Of a stretch of 64,000 nt of DNA, positions 12,401 to 26,400 are shown piece by piece (within the stretch, counting starts at the first letter, position 1; each line of letters opens with the position of its first letter). The notes beneath the pieces were generated by a model. That model ran no database searches and was not told the origin of the DNA. It saw only the letters and a list, made by a program, of their open reading frames with translations. Source of the DNA: Oxyruncus cristatus (lineage: Eukaryota > Chordata > Aves > Passeriformes > Cotingidae); contig VXAY01005276.1 in NCBI GenBank assembly GCA_013399855.1, positions 1-64,000 on the forward strand. Direction: 5' to 3'. Made by a program: the position numbers and the translations under genes.

Positions 12401-15400
12401 GGCCATCTCAAAAAAACAATTAAAAATTAAAAAAAGAGGGGCTGCAGAAAAAGCATTAAATAAACCCAACACCCAAGCAGCTTGGCATTGAAACTTGTAT
12501 GTTGTAATTCAGAAATAAACTTGCTTTTATTGGTCCAAACGTCTGCAGTGTAAACATCACTTACAACTAGTCTATCATAATGATTGTCATCTGTACTAAT
12601 GAACTTTTGTAATACATGGAAGTCTTTCCCAATAGATGGCCCCTGGTTTTTTTTTTTTTTTAATTTTTATTTTTATTTAAGGAGGAGGGAGGGAGAAGAC
12701 TGTGGTTTTTGTGAAGGGGGGATTTGGTTTGCATTAGGCGTGATACAAACATGGAATTGAAAACTTTTGAGGCAACTCAGGCACCAGATGTTGTTCAGCA
12801 GCAAGGCAGGCTTTTCTGCTAATATACCACAACTCTTCCAGCTTTGACTTTAGACCTTAAAATGTTGAATTCTTCTCTTTAAAAGCTGACAAGCTTTCTA
12901 AAGAGGGATGAAAAATGGTACCTGGTAAGTTAAATTCTCTGGAAATTAGATTGTTAAATATAAGTAAATGGGTAGGTTCCTCATAGCTGGAATTGAAGCG
13001 AGGGATGTAACCTCACCCATATGAGTATTTTTAAGAATTCTTAGTTCCTGAAACAGAGAAACACCCTTTACATCTCTGGAACCAGAAGGATGGTGCATTT
13101 CAAAGTTGGTATGGATAAAGGGAGTAGAAGAGAAACAGCAGCTTATGTAACATAATCTTAAAATATTGGCTTGAATTGCTCTTAAAAGAGGCCCTCTAGA
13201 TACAGCAGAGACTTTGCAAGTAAATCTAGGTCTTTAGTGAAAACTGACCTTTTAACATTACATAAATATTTTTTAGGTGTGTCTTTCATGCCAGTAAACA
13301 TCCAATGGGTGTATGTATTGATCTTGCATCTGGTCTGCTTCAAAGTGAGAAACTCCAAAGCCTTTTTCCCAGGGTTACAGTACCTATTAGATGATTTGAG
13401 AGACAAATTGGAGTGAATGCCAAAAACATAAGACTTGGCTTATGGGACAAGGAAAGATAATTCATAATCCCCTTGTTTTGAACTCCTCTATGTTCTGTGC
13501 TTTTGCAGTTGATCCTCTGTTATTCTTTTCAGCCTTCCTTTAACATTCATAAATCTTATTTTCGTGAGTCTGAACTTGGTTTCCTGTGAATCTTACAGAC
13601 TGAACTACGTACTGGAACATCTGCAGGGAAAGAATCGACCTGTTATGCCACATCCTGAATATTGTACTTTCATGGTAACCTCCAAGTTATTTTAGTGGCA
13701 TGAGTGCTAAAGAGCATCTACTCAAACCACCCTCATCCCTCACAAAAGAAGTAATTATTAATGTAAGAACAGTAACAGATATGGTATTTTCATACTTGAT
13801 GAGAAACTGGTAGTTGATCCTATCTTATATTTTGATCCTTTTGTATACCTTTTATTGCTGTTGAGGTGTAATTCAGTTATTGCCTTGTCCTACAACAATG
13901 TCCTAAGCACAGATTTGGAGGAAAAGGTGTTCAACTTGCTTATAGTTACTTAGCTGCAGTTAATTCTGTGCATGAGCTGCTTAAAAAATGCTCTGATATG
14001 ATGTTGTTTGAGGCTGTACTAAAATTGCTTGAATGGCTCAGTGGTTGAAAATTTAGATGAGGACTAACTGCATTTCCTTTTACAAGGCTCTAATTGTGAG
14101 CAGTTGTAGTTGTTCGGGGAGCTGTGCCTGTGGGCACCGTCCTGTGGGACCCGGCGTAGAGAGACCCCCTGACTGACTGTTGCAGCATGGACCGTGCCCT
14201 GCAGAATCAGGTGGTCTTCCCCAGCGTTGCTAATCCCTTTTTCCTCCTCAGTTTTGCAAACCAGCAGGATGCTGTTATCTTTTTCCCCTTCACACCAGAG
14301 GTGGTGCTTTTCCTACAAAAGCATAGCTTTTCCACTAACCTTCTGCGTTGCTCGCTCTGGGCATGACTAATCTCCTCATAAGGGAGGGTACAGGGCCTGA
14401 TTTCCGATGGAGTTTTGCACTGGAATAAGTAGAATTAACTGTATGAAGTACCTCCGAGGCTGTGGTAGGGAAAGATTAGCGGTGTCAGTTCCCTGGATTT
14501 CGGGAAAGGCAGAAGGGAGAGCACCCTGTTTCCAAGGAACCACTACCTAAAATATAGAATTAATAGAATTTTTGCCCAGAACAAAATACATATAAATAAA
14601 CCTAAATAAGTCATTCTCTCTTCCCCCTTTGTATAACAACATCACTTCAAGTGCCCATTGCAGGAAAATAAATTCCATGTGTAAGAATTGGAAACATCCC
14701 ATCTTCAAGTGCCAAATTCCTTTGATGACTTTGAAAATTTTATTCTTGGAAATACCTTCTCCTTGTTTGTTATTCCGGGCAGGTGTGTTGGAGCTACTCT
14801 TACCGTGCTGTGTTGTTTGTTCCTCTCAGGAATTCCTCAGCTGTGCTTTGCTCACTTTGAGAGCAGCCTCCTGTCAGAAGTTGCAGGTAGGGAGCAGCAG
14901 TGTTAAAGAGGCAAGGTGGCTGTAGCCAGTTTGAGGGTTGTCTGTAACGCTGGTACAGGGAATTAGCCTGCCATGACCAAATCACTGTGTTTTCTTTAGA
15001 CCTTTCAGGTTTCCACCTGGATTGGTAGCAAGATACAGCTGTGCACTAAACAGCTGCAGCCTGGTCTTAGATGGACCTACACCTTTTCCCATTCAAGTTT
15101 ATCAACTCGATAGAACTTAGAAATTTTCCAAAAATGACCTAACTCCTGCCCTGGCCTGTGGCACAGGGATAGTTCCAGGGAATGGCTTAACTGAGCTGCC
15201 CTTATTTTACATGTGTCATTCCCGGGCATGTGACTGTTACCTAACCAGCAGCAATGAATGTTTTAGTGTGCCCAAACAGCTCAGCTCCATATTCTGTCCT
15301 CATTACTAAAACACAGGACTTACCAGTGTCCTTGCCACGTTGGCAGTGCGCTGAGATTTATGCCACCAGCACCTCATTAGGAGCCCTCTAAACTGTGCTC

Positions 15401-18400
15401 TTCGCTTAGCAGAGATGGTTTAACAAGTCCACAGGACACTATGGAAAAGCATCTTGTTTGAGCAGAAATTGTCTGGCACTGACAACTTGCGTTTCTGGCA
15501 GAATCACCCCATCTCATCACGGCAGCGAGCAGGGGAGAGCAGGTGGGCTGTCTGGGAGTGGTTGGATGCTTTAACCTCCTCACTAGGCCTATTGGCCTGT
15601 AATGGTTATTTAATGTTGGTGTTAAGCATTTTGCTGAGGACGTGGTTGATGTATGGAAGGTAAAAATGAGGAAGCTGTTGTCCCAGAATATAAGGGGTTG
15701 CAGATGCACTTAAACCCAAGGAATAGCATTTTCTTTAATAGGAAAGAGTAAAGACATTTTCAAGTGGGGACAGTAGGGGAGGACAGAGGAGGAGCAGTAC
15801 CCCAAGCTGAGCAAGAGCAGTTCTGAGCATGTTCGTGTGAGAGCATAGCTACTGAGCTCTGTGACCTTCTAATGGTTGGGCCCCACCTCGTTCACTGCAT
15901 CATGTGTTTACCATATTAGTTGTTTCTCGTGCTGTGGCAAGCTCCTCATGGCAGTGGCACCTCTCCTGCGTCCATCTGGCACGCTCGATCCCACATGTTC
16001 TGGCAATCGAGGAACAGATGAACAGCGACCGTCTGAATGGCCGTTATTGTGCTGCTGCTTTCCAGCCGTGGTATCGCTGTGCCACTTTTAATAATTCAGG
16101 AGTGATGTAGAGGAGGGGGAGTCAAAGGGCTGCAGCAATCTTTGTTTCTCTCTGTAGCGTGTGATTCCTCCTTGGTGGCTCTGTAGTTACCAGGGAAACA
16201 GGAGAGGGATGGCACAGCACCACGGGGCGGCTGCCTGGCAGCTGCTCATTGCACCCAGGGGGAGAACGAGGGCTTGCCTTTCCTTGGTTTGGTGCCTTTC
16301 CCCCTCTTTCCCTCAGCGGTTTTGTGAAAATTGTTGAATAGGTGACGCTCCCCAGTGTTGGTGTATTTGTTAAAGAGTCTTTTTGTTACTGATTCTAGTA
16401 AAAACATGCAGTGTCAGAAAATGAGCATTGGTGTCAGTCTGGAGGAGTTGGGTAACCACGAAACCTTTCTCTGGTATTAACTGGAGACTGTCACTACTGG
16501 AGGGTTGTTTAATGCATTTGAAATGCTTTGGCACTTCAGGGAACAGATTTACTGGAAAATACTGAGGACCACTTCACTAACATTTGCTCAGGGCAACATT
16601 CTCTGATTTGATAAAGGTTGAATCTCATTTTTAGTAATTAGCATGTATATCCTAATCACTTCTTGCACTGCCTGTGCTGACCTGAATAATGCCAGTCTTG
16701 GAAGCTCTGAGGAGAGAGGCAAACGACCACAGGAACAGTTCCTGCACCTCCTGGTCCTCATTGTGGCTCCTGACTTGTGGGATTGGGGAGGTGGAGGAAG
16801 GGCAGATGTGCTCACTCCACTGCACATGTTTTAGGGCTGGATCCATCTTTAAGCTGCCCAGTCTACTGGCATTAGCTGTGCTGTTTGCTTCATACCTATG
16901 TTAGGTGCTTAGATTTGCAGCAATTATGCTGAAGTTGTTCTGAGAGAATGACTGAAAAACCTCTTTTAGCTATGGATCAGAGTGGAACTTGGTGACTGGT
17001 TTGAGACGGACTCTTGGGCTATTCTCTAACTACAGGCAGAAGGAGACTGTTCAGTTTAGTATCTCTGTCCCTCCTTCAGTGACAGACTAGATAAGGTTAA
17101 ACAAGACTTTCTATGAGGAGTTAGTTTGTTGGCAGCTGCCTGGCAACTGTCTCCTTGATTGCTTTAGAGTGGGACCAACACAATAAAATACCATATAAAC
17201 ACACTCTTCTTTTTAATTTCATGGCAAATAAATATGCCTTTTTCCACACCAGATACTTCTTTTGAAGTCTGCATTCAACAGGAGATTTGTCACTATGGGA
17301 GAAAGCCCTGAGGTTTAATTTCCTTGTGCCCAGTTTATGTACGCAAGTGAGGTATTCCTGTATAGTCAACTTAAACTATAACTAAATTTATGAGTTCTTA
17401 ATGAGGTTGTTTTTCCAGTTACCTTTGTGAAACCTTCAGAAATGGTTCCCAGACCTCTTGCCCTCCATTTGCCTCCCTAGAGTCTGCAGACTCAAGGTTC
17501 AAAAGCTTCAGTATGGAGTATATTTCCTTCAGATTTGTAATCCATGGAGAAGATTTACGAAAAAATACCAGTATGTGCTAGCAAAAGCTTAACCATAAAG
17601 TTCACTATATTTCCTCCAAAAGGGCAGATTCTGAAATTTAATTGCTGAGACTTTAAAACTCTGTTTAAACAAACAAACAAAATTTAAAAAAAAAAAGGAA
17701 GAAAAAGCCAGAGTGAATGAATATATTCTCATCCTCTCAATAGTTTCTTGCAACTATCCTTGTATTAAAAAGGAATGCTGCTCTGGTACTCACAATTCAG
17801 AGATTTTTGTTCTCCTTTTCTTAATTTTCAGTTGTGGGTTTCTTGGTTTGGGTGGGTTTTTTTAGAAAGTGACCCTTTGGAGAAGTAGATGTTCACAGTA
17901 AAAAAATAATTGCATTGAAAAATAAAAGTTCAAGATGGAGTTTTGTTGTGTTTCCTCTAGATCTGGCAGTACTGGGCTTAGCTTTGGCTCTCTCTGAACC
18001 TGACATGTTAAATGTGCTCATGTTAATTGAAAAATATCTTCAATATAAATTGAAAAATCATCTGAAAGATGAAGTAATTGTGCCTTGCTAATACATGCTC
18101 TTCTGTAGCAGCTGTTCTTCAGTTTCACTTAACACACAAAATGGAACCAAGTCCAGCACAGTGGCTCTTATCACTGTTGCTTTTGCCAAAGTTAAAAATG
18201 CACTGAATTATTGCCGCTGAAGTTAGGAGAGGTCTTTGAATTCAGAAAACATCTACTGAGTGTGTGATGTCATTTTTATGAAGTCATTCTTTGATTAGAA
18301 ATGCAGTTTGGAAAAAACTGACTGCTGCTGTAAGTATAGTAAAGTTGTTGATAAATCCTAGTCTTGCAGAGTGATTGGGATCCATTTCCTGTTCTATGAT

Positions 18401-20276
18401 ACTGCAGGGAATAAGCCTCTTTATCCCCAAACTCCAGGAGACTGCTTAGTGTTCTGTGTGAGGTCCTGCAGTGTCTGTGTGTGTGTTCCAGGGAGCTTGG
18501 CTTCTAAGGGCACAGGCACATCTCCCCTCTGTCCCAGCAGCCGATGAACGGTGAAAACACTGCAGGCTGTGAAAAGCCAACTGAGAAGCAGTTTGTGTAA
18601 AACTGTACTGTACAGGTGTGGGAGCTGTGCGGGATTGCTTGTGTGATTCTGGCTCGGTTTTGTGTAGTCCTGGGGCACAGCAATGGTGTGATTGCTGTAT
18701 ATCTGGAACAGAAAATGCCATTTTTATTGGGTTTTGTAGCCGTTCAACTGTTGGCTGAAAATTCATCTCCGAATCTTTCAGTTGTGTCATTAAAAGGATG
18801 TATCTGAATAGGACTGAATTTTGTAGTCTAAAAAGGGTGACAGGAATGCTTCAGCAAAACCGGTAACAGTTTCGGTAACAGTTTTGCTTTTTTTTCTTCC
18901 CATCCTCTGGGAGTGTATGTGAAGCACTGCATCTGATAAAACATGATATGCTGCCTCCTAACCCAAGGATTCTGAGGTCAGAAGCTGATTCTGGTGGTAC
19001 TCGTTGCTGAAGTGTGAGCACACAGGATCTGTAGAAGTTGGCTCCAGGGTTCTAGGAGGTGCAGTAGGACTAGTTACCCTTTTGACCACTGGCTTAATTC
19101 TTTGTTTCATGCTTCTTTTTTTTATTCCCCCAAAAAGAAACTAAAAAGTATGACAGATGTTTTCCCCTCCAAAGGACATGCTAAACCTAAGCTTCCAAGC
19201 CTTACTGTAATTGTTTCTGAGTTGCCCTCTTTTTATTTGAAACAGGTCAACTGAAGCAATATTTACTTGAAATATTTTGTGGAGAAAGTTTTTGACTCTA
19301 ATGCTATCCACTATTGGGTTTTTGTCCTAATTTAGATAAAGGATAATTGTGATTATTTAGGATAACAGTTCAGAAGAAGGGACAAAGCTGAGAAATATAG
19401 AACTTACTGTTTAAGAGACACTGGAAGAAATGGGTCTTAATCTTGCATGATAAATTGGGGTTATAATTTTCCAGATGAATATAACTTCATTGTTAAAGCT
19501 TAGTAAAAACTTCTTTATGAGTCTCAAAACCACTGAATTAGATTTCAAAGCAGATTTTTTAAATTATTATTTAACAGAAAATACATAATTTTGTGTAAAT
19601 CTTTAGGGTTCCTGTACCAGTCTTGCCATTTTTCTAGGATCTTTTTGATAGGTCTTTTATGTAGATATCCCAGTTTATGTGTGCAGTTATTCTTGTTAGC
19701 CATCAAAAGGATTGACCAGTCTTACATACAGGGACTCTTAAAGAGCTGTTGTCAAGAAGTGAGGGGTTTTAAATGTTTTTAAAATCATACATGAATCAAA
19801 TGCAGTTTCTGCTGCAAGACTTAGAGGATTAAAGCTGTATTTACAGATGAGGTAAAAAGGTATTAGACAATTAAAGGCGTTTTAGGGGGGTTTCAGTTCC
19901 TTTTGTTAGATTATAATTGTACTTCATATTGCACAAATGAGGGAGTGATCCTCTGTACAACTCAGCTATCACGTTAGCTGATACTGGCAGGCTTTATTAG
20001 GAGTGCTTTATCCCTTTGATTAGACCTTGATTGCCACTCAGGAACCAGATACAGCTTGCAGCCATCTCACTTCAACTTGTGCGAGTGCATGATGACAGAA
20101 CCTGAAGACAGATGTTCAAAGCATGCCCCCCCCATCCTCTGGGTTTGAAAGGCTTATTAACGTTCATCAGGGAAAGAATCCCTTATTTTGGGGCAATTCT
20201 GAGCTTCGGTTTGCAATTGAGCGCCCCTCAGAGAGGATTTTGAAAGTTTACTTGCCTCTCTGCTGTGTATTTTCAG

Positions 20277-20489
20277 GTGCTCTCACAGTTGGCCTTGTGC
20301 GACAGTGTCAAACCATCCATGGACGTGACAGGACCTGTATTCCTCCACGGCTGCCTCCTGAGTGGGTCACTACGTTATTTTTCATCATAATGGGAATCAT
20401 TTCACTAACTGTCACTTGTGGTTTGCTGGTGGCTTCCCACTGGCGAAGAGAAGCTACTAAATATGCCCGCTGGATAGCTTTCACTGGAA
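20277..20489 (+). CDS. MOSMO: MOSMO exon 2
   Basis: The acceptor AG at 20275-20276 follows a CT-rich tract, and the donor GTAAGT starts at 20490. The 213 bases finish a glycine codon begun in exon 1, encode GALTVGLVRQCQ through RWIAFTG, and leave one base (A) of the next codon. They cover the end of the first outer loop (two cysteines), the second membrane segment, and a basic inner segment WRREATKYARW. The open frame continues upstream from 20123, but that part is intron read-through, not MOSMO protein. Confidence 0.96.
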
Positions 20490-23400
20490 GTAAGTGACCT
20501 CAACTACACAGTTGACCTGTATGCAGGATAAACTGGTGGAGTCTGAAATGACACTGTAGTGTGGTTAAGGAGCAGTGCTCAGGGCTCCTACTCTACAAAA
20601 TATTAGTTCTCTTTTAAATACCACATCTGAGGGAAAAATAAGTCTTCCAAAATAAAGGGGTTGGTGTTTTAAGTGACTGTAATTGAGAGGGAATAAAAGT
20701 CTGTGGGCCCAAGGTGAGAGAAGGGAAGGCCTGACCCCTTGACCTTCCTTGGGCAATGCCATTAATTGACCTAAGAGAATGAGCAGGGATAGAAGAGGTC
20801 AGTCCTGATCTGAGTGTCTGTAGTGTTTCATACTGCCCCACTCCCATATAACCAGGACTTATTCCTACCTGCATGGAATGACAGCAAATCCCCTCCCTGA
20901 GGCAGTGGAGGCAGTTGGCCCATCTGAGACAGTCCATCCCTACTTCAGGTGTCTCGTGATCACTGGGTTGGGGTTGATGCTGGTTCAGTCCTGCTTTGAG
21001 CTCCCGATGGCTGCTTTATTCAGAGTATCTGCATCCTAATTGGCGATGCAGGAGGATTGCCCACTGCAGAGCATCTGCTGTGCTTCACAGCACTGAGACT
21101 TCTGCTTCCAGGAGTGACATGCAGCTGTGCTTTAGCTGTAGGGAGGAGTACCACTGTTTTTCTGCCTCCCTCGATTCTGTTCTGCATGAGCACCAGTGTA
21201 ACTCCTCACAGCTGAGCCCTCTCTAGCAGCCCTGTGTTTCCACCCAAGGAAGCATAACCTATGGCTACTTCAGTGCAAAAGAAAAACAGTTGTAATGAGC
21301 AAGGGGAATAACTTTCAAACTTCCTTTTCTTGGTGTGTGTTACAGGCTTAGCCCAACTGTGAAATGGTGCCTTAATGGTGGGGAGGACAGCATGAAAAAA
21401 CTCAAAACCTGAGGGCTTTTAAATTGACTTGAATTATGACATGCCACTAAAGGTAGTGTGAACACTAACTAGAAAATGCAAGTTTGTGGTTTACACGGGC
21501 ATAAATACGGTTTAATGGAACTCTGTGACATCTAATGATACCTAATACGAGTAAGATTTAACCTTGTTTGGGGGAAGGTAATGATATTAAAAAGTGCTCA
21601 GCTTCAACAAAGCTACTTCACTGAGGCACTTGTACAATCAAAGCCATCCTTCTGACAACTTTGCTACACAGCATATTAAATTAATAGTGCAGCTCCTGCA
21701 GACAATGGAGCTGTTGAAATGCTGTATCCGTTGTGATTGAGTCTTATTTATTTTCCGGTGAATGACTGAAATAGCAGATATGAGTATTCCTGGATATTCC
21801 ACCCCACCTTTTCCAGTGCACTTGTTTATCTATACATATTTCATCTATATCTAATACATGTGGGGGGGTTAAACTCAAAATGCTATATAAGATTAAGATG
21901 CTTACAGTAAGCTGAAGTCAAAGCTCTAGGGCAAGAAAGAGGGTTTGAAGTACTATGTATTAATGTTTTTCTTAAATATCTCAAATTGTCACATCCCTGC
22001 AGCTGTAGTTTTCTACAACTGTGATGATCAGTTCAGCCAAAACATCTGGTACCCCTAGGCTGGTTTTTGTCTTGTTTTTTGGTTTTGTTGGTTTTTTTTT
22101 TCCTGTAGATTTCTTTAGGCTTGCAACAGGTCCACTGTTAGATGTTTCAATATAGAAGGACGTTCTTTTATTTCAGCACTTGTCTTTTGTTATGAGATGT
22201 TTAAGAACGAAACGTTCTAATTTATTCTTTTGCAAATCAGAATTAATCATAATTCTCTTAAGATATGATCACTGCGTGGCTGAAATTCTAAAATTCAGTG
22301 TCTGTGGTATTCATCTCCAATACATAGAACTCTGTGACATTTGCATTCCTGTTAACAATGATGATGGGAAATCTTATTGCTTAACTCACTTGTAAGAAAA
22401 ATCAATTTTGCCAGACAGAAATGAATGGAAGGAAGAATTCTGTATTTTTCAGGGTTGATGAGAGTGACTTCTGTGGTTCACTGGATGCAACACAAATTAG
22501 TAACCTGTTTGTAGATCAGTGTTAGGAAACATGCAGCCGTGTGGAATCAACTTTGAGTACCATGAGCAGGTTCTTCCTGTGAAGTGCGAGTGCTGTTTAG
22601 ATGAAAACATGTGTAACTCATTAGAAGGGGGGGTAGGGAAAACTTCATATTTGTATTTCATCTCATCTGCAAGCGATTTCAAGACTTAACAGCCTTGTAC
22701 AGGCTGCTGGCGGATACTCTTCTCACAGGACTTTCTGAACACAACTCAGGACGTGCCATCCTAGGCAGGCAGGGAAGTCTGCTGGGCCTTCCAAGGGAAG
22801 CTCTGGGACTGGCAGCTCCGTTCCTTCAAATGCAAGGGGGCCTGGAGTAAATATATGAGGGCAAAGGAATCCTCTTGCTCAGCCCTTTCTTTGCAGCTCT
22901 GAAAGCAGCAAGGAAAGCCTGGTAAGAGGTCACAGGCCCAGTTCATGCTGGAATTCATATATAAATGCATAGCTTGTATTTCTCATGGAATTTTTGCTTG
23001 TAATCTTGTTGTCTTGGATGACTTCAGATTTTTTTCAGCCGTGTGCCTATAAATATGAATTATTCTGAGAGTGGTCTTGTCTGTCTTGTTTAGGTAAGAG
23101 ACAGGTGAAAGACAAAAGTTGGATCTGCCAGTTTTCTTTCCTGTGTACACCTCTGAAGGGATCCATCTGAGAGGGGATTAACAGGCACAGCCATTGCCTC
23201 ATTCCGCAGCCATGGGAGGGTTTTCTGCACAGAAACTTGTCTGACCTCTCTGCAAACCAGCTTCGTAGAGAGGAGAGATATTGCTGTCCTTAAAGGTCAT
23301 ATTGCATGAGTGACAAAAGTCTTGTAAAGGCAGATGTGAAGGTCTTCCTTCACTTTCTGTGGATCAGTCCTTCAGGAATCACAGAATTCCTACTGATGTG

Positions 23401-26400
23401 ATAGGTTTTGTCATGTTGGGCATAGACACTATCAAAACTGTCACTGATGTTACAGTAGCCTTACATTTTAAAAGAGAGGGTGTGGTGAAGGTATGAAAAT
23501 CTCAAATACAATTTTCATGGTCCTTCAGACAGATACTGTTAAGTTCCATAATTAGAAACAATGCCCAGAGCTTATTCCCTGTGGAGGCTTCCTAGGTGAT
23601 CTTATGTATATTGTAACAATCTTGGCTATTGCAGGAATTCACAGAGCTCCCTCAAGATCTGTTTACATCTTACAGGTTCGGGTCTCTTGCCATCTGCTAC
23701 AACCAGAAAGGGAATTAAATCTGTGTCTGCTACACTGAATGAGGTGCTTCTCTGAAATGTATCAAGGGAGGAGATGTTAGACAGAAAAATCATATTTCTA
23801 CCTTGTTTGCAGCAGTTACCAGAGAGTCTGGTTTGGTTTTGTGGGGTTTTTTTCTGAGGATTTAGAAGTTCATGAGCATAATGGACTTACTTTTTGGAAT
23901 GCAAGTAAAAATAGGGCAGGGTAATCACATCCTTAACTAACAGTAGCTATTCTGTGAATGTCTGTCACTGGTGGTCCCCAGTGAACAAAGTGCTTCATGA
24001 GTTATTAAAGATTTGTACCAGGTGCTGCTTTCTATATTATGTGTCTCTGAAGAGATGAGCAGATATTGCAGTGAGCCCTCTAAAGATTAGACCTTTTTTT
24101 AAGACTGGATTTTTTGAAGTTGTCATTAGATGCTCAAAACAATTACAAGCTAAAGAATCACAAGAACTACTGGGGGGTTTTTGACAGCTGCCATTCAGAT
24201 GCAAACTAGACATTATTGTGTTTTATTACCTAATTATTTTTGCTACCAGAAATTGTAGTCATTAAGTGGCTTTTCTGCAAATTTTCCTTCACAAGGAAGA
24301 ACTTGAAATCAAAAGCAAGTACTCTAAAGGGAGAAGTTCTTTATGGGTTGCTAGAAATTCACCGAGTTGATACTACCAGATATGGAGAACTACTTTTGGA
24401 CTACAGCTTGTATAAGAAATTCCCATCCTCTGCCTTAAAAATCTTCTAAAAGAATAATGAGCTTTTCATATATTGGGTTTTCTCCTTGGTTTCTTCTTCC
24501 TTTTTTAAATAAATTTATTATGAAGTCTCTTCTTAATGACTTCTCAAAACTTTGCCTTAATTCCTTTGCCAGGCTTCCTAATATGCGAGAGACTTTGATG
24601 GATCCATTTTTTATTTGCTATTTCAATAGACTAAAAATTCAGTCCATGCTAAGAAAATTGCTTGGACAGCCTCCCAGCAGAACATGTGCACAGTGGAAGA
24701 GAAAAGGTGGCTGGTTCCCTCTGTAGTAAATGTTTGAAATGCATGTGCACATCAGCATTCTGCACCCTGCCTGCACGTGCAGAATTTATTTTTGCTCCCA
24801 CTGTGAACTGAGGGAGAGTCGAGGTGTCTGCACCCTTCTGTCCTCGGGCAGGAGCACAAGGAGACCCTGGGCACACTCCTCTTGGCACACTCCCAGCTCT
24901 CAGGCCTGGGAGCAGTGGTGTATGTAGGTACAACACACGTCAAGAGCAGCAGTTTAGTAGAGAGGGATAAAGATCTATTTTTCAGCCATATCCGTGAGGC
25001 CATCAGAGCTTTTCCAGCTGTGTGGTTCTTGAATATAGAAAAGGATATTTAATCTTGAAAGTGCCGGTTGTTTTCAGAATCCAAAAGCTATTTGCTATAA
25101 GTGTGTTACTGTTAAAATATTAGACAACGTTTTGTAAATAACTGGAATGCTTGTCATGGACACACTGGATGTAATAGGAATGGTGCTGAGTTATGATAAT
25201 GTGCTTCATCCTCAGGATATCATTCAAACTGGTACTATTTGTATGTTGTGTTACTAATCGCACATCAACCACTGTTTTCTGGACCACTCAAATACAGAGC
25301 TCTTCTATACTTACACAGATCTACTCAAGAAACACATACCCATGCTCTCCTGAGATGGACCAGCTGTTTGTTGAGATACAATTGAAAAAAGGGAAACATT
25401 CTTTAAGGTTTAGATTGTGTAGTGTGGAATTACGTGGACCTATAATCACATAGATTAAAACCTTCTAGATTGATGTTTAACGCCTGCTTGCTGGGTCCTT
25501 GGTTCTGTTTTAATGGCCTAACGAGGTGGCACTGAGCAACAGCGTGGTAACTGTGCAGTTGCCAGATGTTTGCTGTTTGTGCTCCGTCTCTTGCCCTTGG
25601 AAGAATAACCCGGCGCTGCGAGCGCATCGTGAGCGAGACACGAGCCCCCTCCAGTGGAACATCTGGTTTTTCCTGCTCTGCACTGTCTGCCTAAGGAAAG
25701 GCTGATCCTGGTGCTGGCTGCCTTTGGCTCCAGGGGTTGCGAAAGCTGCTTTAGGTGTTTTGGAAATCGAGGAGCAGCTGAGGTTCTGATGTGGAACATG
25801 GTTTGTGAAACTGTCCTTTTTGGTTTGTGCCCAATTGGGCACTCTTTGAATTCAGATTCATTCTGGAATATGAGTGTTTTTAGCTCAGAGCTGAGACACA
25901 CTAAGATATAAAATACGTGGCAAAATCTTCGTCTTGAATAAACACGGAGTCTGTTAAAAACTGGTTTTAGTGTGGGCATGTAACACTGTAGCTGGATAAA
26001 CTGGAGCAGATGTATTCAGTTGGGAAGAACAGTAGTGAAGTTACGTGAAAAAATGTTGAGGCTGCTCCAGTCCATGGTTTCCTCGTTTGTGAAGACTAGA
26101 AACTTTGTCCTCACCTGTCAAAGGGGACAAGTCAACTTCTGAATTTATTTTACCTCCCTTTGGAGACAAAAGCAGCTGCAGCGCTGCTGACTTGCACAGG
26201 AGCCACTGATTAGTGATGGCTGTTACTGGTGTCAATGGTTTTTAACTGTTGCTTGTTTGACTTGTGAGGAAGCTCAAGAAGGAAACAGCATCTCCCCAGA
26301 GTTTGTTCTGTCTTGTAGTGGTGGAGAAGAGAAAGGGGAGACAAGGACAGGACTTGTGTCCCTTACTAACAAACTAAAAGGAGCAACCTGTATTAACTTA

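Larger units (their letters stand above)
1..20276 (+). other. MOSMO: MOSMO intron 1 (3' part, more than 20 kb)
   Basis: No coding exon could be supported in this stretch. It holds two CR1 tails (577-838 and 6375-6429), several homopolymer and purine/pyrimidine runs (for example the T-rich run near 12648-12680) and otherwise unique AT-rich DNA. The ORFs here are short, lack recognisable motifs and have no consistent splice framing. The intron ends at the acceptor AG at 20275-20276, which follows a pyrimidine-rich tract. It interrupts a glycine codon: one base in exon 1, two in exon 2. A long first intron fits MOSMO. Confidence 0.75.

Noticed and set aside
16186..16200. X-box-like GTTACC-A-GGGAAA in MOSMO intron 1
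   Set aside because: The right half departs from RGYAAC at more than one base and the site is far from any promoter, so it was not reported as an RFX site.
20123..20276. Upstream extension of the MOSMO exon 2 open frame with its own start
   Set aside because: The acceptor at 20275-20276 and the known family sequence beginning GALTVGLV show that the first 51 codons are intron read-through.
25518..25979. Reverse-strand open frame of 153 codons in MOSMO intron 2
   Set aside because: No recognisable domain, starts at a codon with no promoter or splice context, and overlaps other shorter frames on both strands. Length is within what 64 kb of DNA gives by chance.
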